9,145 bases of DNA from DATLZB01 sp035574175. Its GTDB lineage: Bacteria; Pseudomonadota; Alphaproteobacteria; Rhizobiales; Hyphomicrobiaceae. A model generated the notes under the pieces. It searched no databases and was not told the DNA's origin. It was given only the letters and a program-made list of their open reading frames with translations. Shown here in pieces: positions 5,679 through 9,145 of this stretch. A program made the position numbers and the translations under genes. How positions within the stretch are numbered: position 1 is the first letter of the stretch; each line of letters starts with the position of its first letter. The stretch is from NCBI GenBank assembly GCA_035574175.1, contig DATLZB010000038.1:1-9145 (forward strand). The letters are read 5' to 3'.

Positions 5679-7130
5679 TCATAGGACCTTGCCAGGATTC
5701 AAGATCCCGTTCGGGTCGAACACGGCCTTGATGCGGCGCATCAGGTCAAGCTCCACAGGGTCCTTGAACCGCTGCAGCTCGGCGCGCTTCATGCGGCCGA
5801 TGCCGTGCTCGGCGGAAATCGAGCCCGCCATGGAGACGACAAGGTCGTGGATGGCGGCCGTAATGTTCTGGCCTACCTGCAAGAAGCGCTCGCGGCCGAA
5901 GCCCGGCGGCTCGGTGATATTGTAGTGCACGTTACCGTCGCCGAAGTGGCCAAAGGGAACGGGACGGGCACCAGGGCACATGCGTTCGACGATCTGGTCG
6001 GCGTGCGCGATGAACTCCGGAATACGGGCGACCGCCACCGAAAGATCGTGCTTGAGACTGCCGCCCTCGGGCTTTTGCGCGTCGGGCAATTCCTCACGCA
6101 GGCGCCAAAGCTTCGCCGCCTGGGCGAGCGAGCGGGCGATGACGGCATCGGTGACGATACCGTGCTCGGCGGCGTCGGCGAGGACACTCTCGAGGGTACG
6201 CTCGGTCGCACCATCCTCCTTGGCCCCCGATATCTCGAGCAGCACGTACCACGGCGCAGTCATGGCAAGCGGGACGCGGGCGCCAGCGATGTGACGGTCC
6301 ACCATCTCGAGGCCGCTACGTGCCATGAACTCGAAAGCGGTCAGGTTAGTGCCGGCCGCGGCGAGCGCCCGCGTGAACAGATCCAGAGTGGCCTCGATGC
6401 TCGGCAGAGCGACAAAGGCGGTGGCCTTCTCAGCAGGGCGAGGAAAAAGCTTCAACACGGCCGCCGTGATGATACCGAGCGTGCCTTCCGAGCCGATGAA
6501 CAGGTCGCGCAGGTCGTAGCCGGTGTTGTCCTTCTTGAGCGCCTTGAGGCCGTTCCAGAGGCGGCCGTCGGCCAGCACCACCTCAAGACCAAGCACGAGC
6601 TGACGCATGTTGCCATAGGCGAGAACGGCAACCCCTCCGGCATTGGTGGCGATATTGCCGCCGATGCGGCAACTCCCTTGCGAGGGAAGACTGAGGGGAA
6701 ACAGGCGGTCGACCTCTTCGGCGGCGGCCTGACAGTCAGCGAGGGTCATGCCGGCTTCGACCGTCATGGTCAAGCCGGCAGGATCGATGCCGCGCAGCCT
6801 GTTCAGACGGGCGATGGACAGCACCACCTCGGTTCCCCCTTCGTAGGGGATCTGGGCCCCCACGAGGCCGGTGTTGCCGGCCTGAGGGACGATGGCAACG
6901 CGCGCCTCGTTGGCAAGCGCCATGATCCGCTGGACCTGCTCCACCGTGCCCGGACGCAGCACGACCGGCGAGCGGCCATGGTAGAGATCGCGCATCTCTC
7001 TGAGATAGGGGAGCTGCTGATCGGAGTCGGTGAGCGCGTGCTCGGCGCCCACAATCGCACTGAAGCGGGCAATCAGGTCCGGGGTTGGCGCGAGGAGGCC
7101 GTTGCAAACGGGCGGGGCGGTCATTCTCAC
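5679..7130 (-). CDS. FAD-binding oxidoreductase (D-2-hydroxyacid dehydrogenase / GlcD-like)
   Basis: This is a flavoprotein of the vanillyl-alcohol oxidase fold, closest in motifs to D-2-hydroxyglutarate, D-lactate and glycolate (GlcD) dehydrogenases, which oxidise 2-hydroxyacids to 2-oxoacids. In the 483-residue product the PCMH FAD-binding domain spans about 50-230, with QAGNTGLVG (83-91), SQGSCRIGGNIATNAGG (150-166) and FIGSEGTLGIITAAVLKLFP (211-230). The C-terminal oxidase domain has KHDLSV (360-365), GHFGDGNVHYN (394-404) and SAEHGIGRMK (439-448), containing the usual metal and substrate ligands, and ends in FDPNGILNPGKVL. There is no Fe-S extension. The GTG at 7130 has GGAG six bases upstream; an ATG two codons later (7124) is an equally reasonable start. 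The exact substrate is unknown. It lies 53 bases downstream of tsaC on the same strand, probably in one transcript. Confidence 0.95.
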   Translation of the reverse strand: MRMTAPPVCNGLLAPTPDLIARFSAIVGAEHALTDSDQQLPYLREMRDLYHGRSPVVLRPGTVEQVQRIMALANEARVAIVPQAGNTGLVGAQIPYEGGTEVVLSIARLNRLRGIDPAGLTMTVEAGMTLADCQAAAEEVDRLFPLSLPSQGSCRIGGNIATNAGGVAVLAYGNMRQLVLGLEVVLADGRLWNGLKALKKDNTGYDLRDLFIGSEGTLGIITAAVLKLFPRPAEKATAFVALPSIEATLDLFTRALAAAGTNLTAFEFMARSGLEMVDRHIAGARVPLAMTAPWYVLLEISGAKEDGATERTLESVLADAAEHGIVTDAVIARSLAQAAKLWRLREELPDAQKPEGGSLKHDLSVAVARIPEFIAHADQIVERMCPGARPVPFGHFGDGNVHYNITEPPGFGRERFLQVGQNITAAIHDLVVSMAGSISAEHGIGRMKRAELQRFKDPVELDLMRRIKAVFDPNGILNPGKVL

Positions 7131-7183
7131 TCAAGACTCCGATCAAAGGCCGCACCAAGCTTAGCATTGCAGGGGTGAAGACA

Positions 7184-8143
7184 TCAGTCCTTGACGGACG
7201 GGTGTGCAGCCCGGCGGAGACGATCGTTGATGGCCTCGCCGAGACCCGTCTCGGGTATCGGCATCACGGCAATGGCACGCACGCGGGCGTTGTCGAGCGT
7301 GCGCAGGGCGGCGAACAGGTTGGCGGCAGCCTCGACAAGGTCGCGGGACGGGCTCAGGTTGATAAGGAGGCCCTGATGCGGCGGAGCCCCGCCGAACGCC
7401 AGCAGCGCTTCATCCGGGGCCGCGAAGTGTGCGTTCAATCTCAACGGTGTCGCCGGCGCGTAGTGGCGGGCGAGCTGCCCTGGCGAGCGCGGCCGGCCGT
7501 CGGCCAGCTCTCCGCGCACCAGCGACTCGCCTAGCACGGCTTCGACCGCGTCGGCCGGGACGGCTCCCGGCCGCAAAAGGAAAACGTGGTCGCCGGCCGC
7601 ATCGAGAACGGTCGACTCAATGCCGTGGGCGGTCGGACCGGCGTCGAGAATGAGCGCAGGGGCGTCGCCGAGATCGGCCAGCACGTGCTCGGCCCGGGTT
7701 GGACTTACATGGCCGGAGCGATTGGCTGACGGGGCGGCGAGCGGAATGGCGGCGGATTGGAGCAGAGCCCGCGCGACGGGATGGTCGGGCACGCGCACAG
7801 CCACGGTGTCGAGCCCGGCGGTGGCGAGATCGGCAAGGGGAGAACCAGAGCGGCGCCCGAGGACCAGCGTCAGCGGCCCCGGCCAGAAAGCGCCGGCGAG
7901 ACGGCGCGCCTTTTCGGTGAAGACGGCGAACGTCTCGGCTCGGGCTCGATCGGCGACGTGCACAATGAGCGGATTGAAGGTCGGCCGGCCCTTGACCGCA
8001 AACACCTCCGCCACCGCCCGCGCGTTGGTCGCGTCGGCACCGAGGCCGTAGACGGTCTCGGTCGGAAAGGCAACCAGCCGGCCGGCCTTGAGCGCCTCGG
8101 CGGCGCGCGCAATGTTCTCAGGCGTCGCTTTCACCACAGGCAT
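7184..8143 (-). CDS. tsaC: L-threonylcarbamoyladenylate synthase (TsaC/Sua5), two-domain form
   Basis: This enzyme makes L-threonylcarbamoyl-AMP from threonine, bicarbonate and ATP, the first step of t6A37 modification in ANN-reading tRNAs. The 319-residue product is the longer Sua5 type. The catalytic YrdC domain covers about 8-205, with PTETVYGLG (27-35), KGRP (51-54), NPLIVHV (57-63), FWPGPLTLVL (86-95), APSANRSG (137-144) and GIESTVLD (174-181). A linker with the SPGQLARHYAP motif (220-230), which closes over the active site in Sua5 proteins, joins a C-terminal Sua5 domain (about 231-319). The ATG at 8143 begins MPVVKATPENI right before the domain; no strong Shine-Dalgarno is seen. It is divergent from the acyl-CoA dehydrogenase gene and upstream of the FAD oxidoreductase. 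The symbol sua5 would be equally apt. Confidence 0.96.
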   Translation of the reverse strand: MPVVKATPENIARAAEALKAGRLVAFPTETVYGLGADATNARAVAEVFAVKGRPTFNPLIVHVADRARAETFAVFTEKARRLAGAFWPGPLTLVLGRRSGSPLADLATAGLDTVAVRVPDHPVARALLQSAAIPLAAPSANRSGHVSPTRAEHVLADLGDAPALILDAGPTAHGIESTVLDAAGDHVFLLRPGAVPADAVEAVLGESLVRGELADGRPRSPGQLARHYAPATPLRLNAHFAAPDEALLAFGGAPPHQGLLINLSPSRDLVEAAANLFAALRTLDNARVRAIAVMPIPETGLGEAINDRLRRAAHPSVKD

Positions 8144-8228
8144 CGCCGGCCCGATCGCCTTCTTCTCTTTCCGCCGCCGGGGCTACGGCCTAAGCTTGCC
8201 GGCACACCCGCGCGAGGACGACAGCCAC
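8144..8228. promoter_or_regulatory. Divergent intergenic region, tsaC / acyl-CoA dehydrogenase
   Basis: This 85-base gap separates two outward-facing starts and should carry both promoters. No confident -35/-10 pair or operator is visible. AGGA at 8215-8218, ten bases before the plus-strand ATG, is a fair ribosome-binding site for the acyl-CoA dehydrogenase. Confidence 0.4.
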
Positions 8229-9145
8229 ATGAGCTACCAGGCTCCCGTAGACGACATCATGAACGCGCTCAAGGCCGTGGCCGATGTGCCGGGGCCCTCC
8301 CAAGGGGTTTACGACGGACTCGACGAGGACACGATCCGCTCGATCCTCGACGAGGCAGGCAAGTTCGCGGCTTCCGTGCTCGAGCCGATCAATGCTAGCG
8401 GCGACCGGACGGGGTGCAGGCTCGACAACGGAAGAGTGGTGACGCCGCCCGGTTGGGACCAAGCCTACAAGGCGTTCGCCGAGGCCGGCTGGAACGCGCT
8501 GCCCTGTCCTGAGGAGTGGGGGGGACAGGGATTGCCGGAGATCGTCGCCATGGCGGCGTGCGAAATCTGGAACTCGGCTAATCTGGCGTTTGGCCTTTGC
8601 CCGCTGCTGACACAAGGCGCAGTCGGGGCTCTCGAGGCCTTGGGATCACAAGAACTCAAGGCCCGCTACCTGCCGAAAATGGTGAGCGGGGAGTGGACCG
8701 GAACCATGAATCTCACCGAGCCGCACGCCGGCTCCGATCTCGGCGCGCTCAAAACCCGCGCCGAGCGGCAGGCGGACGGCACCTATCGGCTCTACGGCAC
8801 CAAGATCTTCATCACCTTCGGCGAGCATGAGCTGGCAAGCAACATCGTCCACATGGTGCTCGCCAGGCTGCCCGATGCGCCGGCCGGAACCAAGGGCATC
8901 TCACTGTTCCTGGTCCCAAAGTTCCTGGTGAACGGGGACGGCTCGCTGGGCGCGCGCAACGACATTGCTTGCCTCGGCATCGAGCACAAGATGGGAATCC
9001 ACGGCAGCCCGACGTGCACGATGGCCTACGGCGAGAAAGAAGGGGCCGTCGGGTACCTCGTCGGCGAGGAGAACCGCGGACTCGCCGCCATGTTCCTGAT
9101 AATGAACGCGGCGCGGCTGGCGGTCGGCGTGCAGGGCGTGGCCAT
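8229..9145 (+). CDS. Acyl-CoA dehydrogenase, DmdC-like, cut by the right edge
   Basis: Acyl-CoA dehydrogenases use FAD to introduce the alpha-beta double bond of acyl-CoA thioesters and pass electrons to ETF. The visible 305 codons have no stop and cover roughly the first half of the roughly 590-residue long form to which 3-methylmercaptopropionyl-CoA dehydrogenase (DmdC) belongs. MSYQAPVDDI is the typical N-terminal extension of that form. Then come an N-terminal helical domain (about 30-155) with PEEWGGQGLP (95-103), the middle beta domain with TEPHAGSDLGALKT (163-176) and GTKIFITFGEH (190-200), and KMGIHGSPTC (254-263). The sequence ends at MNAARLAVGVQGVA, the start of the C-terminal helical domain; the catalytic Glu lies beyond the window. 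The substrate cannot be settled, and general fatty or branched acyl-CoA is as likely as a dimethylsulfoniopropionate intermediate. Confidence 0.95.
   Translation, partial: MSYQAPVDDIMNALKAVADVPGPSQGVYDGLDEDTIRSILDEAGKFAASVLEPINASGDRTGCRLDNGRVVTPPGWDQAYKAFAEAGWNALPCPEEWGGQGLPEIVAMAACEIWNSANLAFGLCPLLTQGAVGALEALGSQELKARYLPKMVSGEWTGTMNLTEPHAGSDLGALKTRAERQADGTYRLYGTKIFITFGEHELASNIVHMVLARLPDAPAGTKGISLFLVPKFLVNGDGSLGARNDIACLGIEHKMGIHGSPTCTMAYGEKEGAVGYLVGEENRGLAAMFLIMNAARLAVGVQGVA

Noticed and set aside
7757..8398. 213-codon plus-strand frame spanning the tsaC antisense region and the start of the acyl-CoA dehydrogenase
   Set aside because: It is out of frame with the clear MSYQAPV start and its translation is Arg/Gly-rich without motifs.

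Overview
The window looks like an ordinary chromosomal stretch from a GC-rich alphaproteobacterium, most likely of the order Hyphomicrobiales (Rhizobiales). Three things point there: a TIGR02301-family exported protein, a small exported protein of a type I remember only from that group, and a DmdC-type long-chain acyl-CoA dehydrogenase with the usual MSY-x-APV N-terminus. No insertion sequence, phage gene, tRNA, rRNA, CRISPR array or abrupt composition change is visible. The organism is an inference; no marker gene fixes the genus.

Layout, left to right. Positions 1-186 hold no supportable gene. Three minus-strand genes follow, read right to left: an exported conserved protein (2151-2726, start uncertain), the folate-binding Fe-S/tRNA maintenance protein YgfZ (1177-2064) and the 23S rRNA adenine methyltransferase RlmJ (187-1059). 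Divergent from them is a LysE-family exporter (2917-3582). It converges through a compact hairpin on an 81-residue hypothetical protein (3604-3849). Next, still on the minus strand, are the TIGR02301 exported protein (3986-4384) and a NUDIX hydrolase (4409-4858), which look like a two-gene operon. Divergent from the NUDIX gene is an SRAP/YedK abasic-site shield protein (4930-5610). It converges on a minus-strand pair: tsaC/sua5 (7184-8143) and downstream an FAD-binding 2-hydroxyacid dehydrogenase-like flavoprotein (5679-7130). Divergent from tsaC, an acyl-CoA dehydrogenase (8229 onward) runs off the right edge after 305 codons.

Functionally the window is mostly housekeeping. RlmJ, YgfZ and TsaC all serve rRNA or tRNA modification. 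The NUDIX hydrolase and SRAP protein may both serve nucleotide or DNA quality control. The flavoprotein and acyl-CoA dehydrogenase are catabolic redox enzymes. I found no convincing undescribed multi-gene system. The points most worth a second look are the exported protein at 2151-2726, which lacks a conventional start and has a hairpin over its apparent ribosome-binding region, and the small hypothetical protein at 3604-3849.
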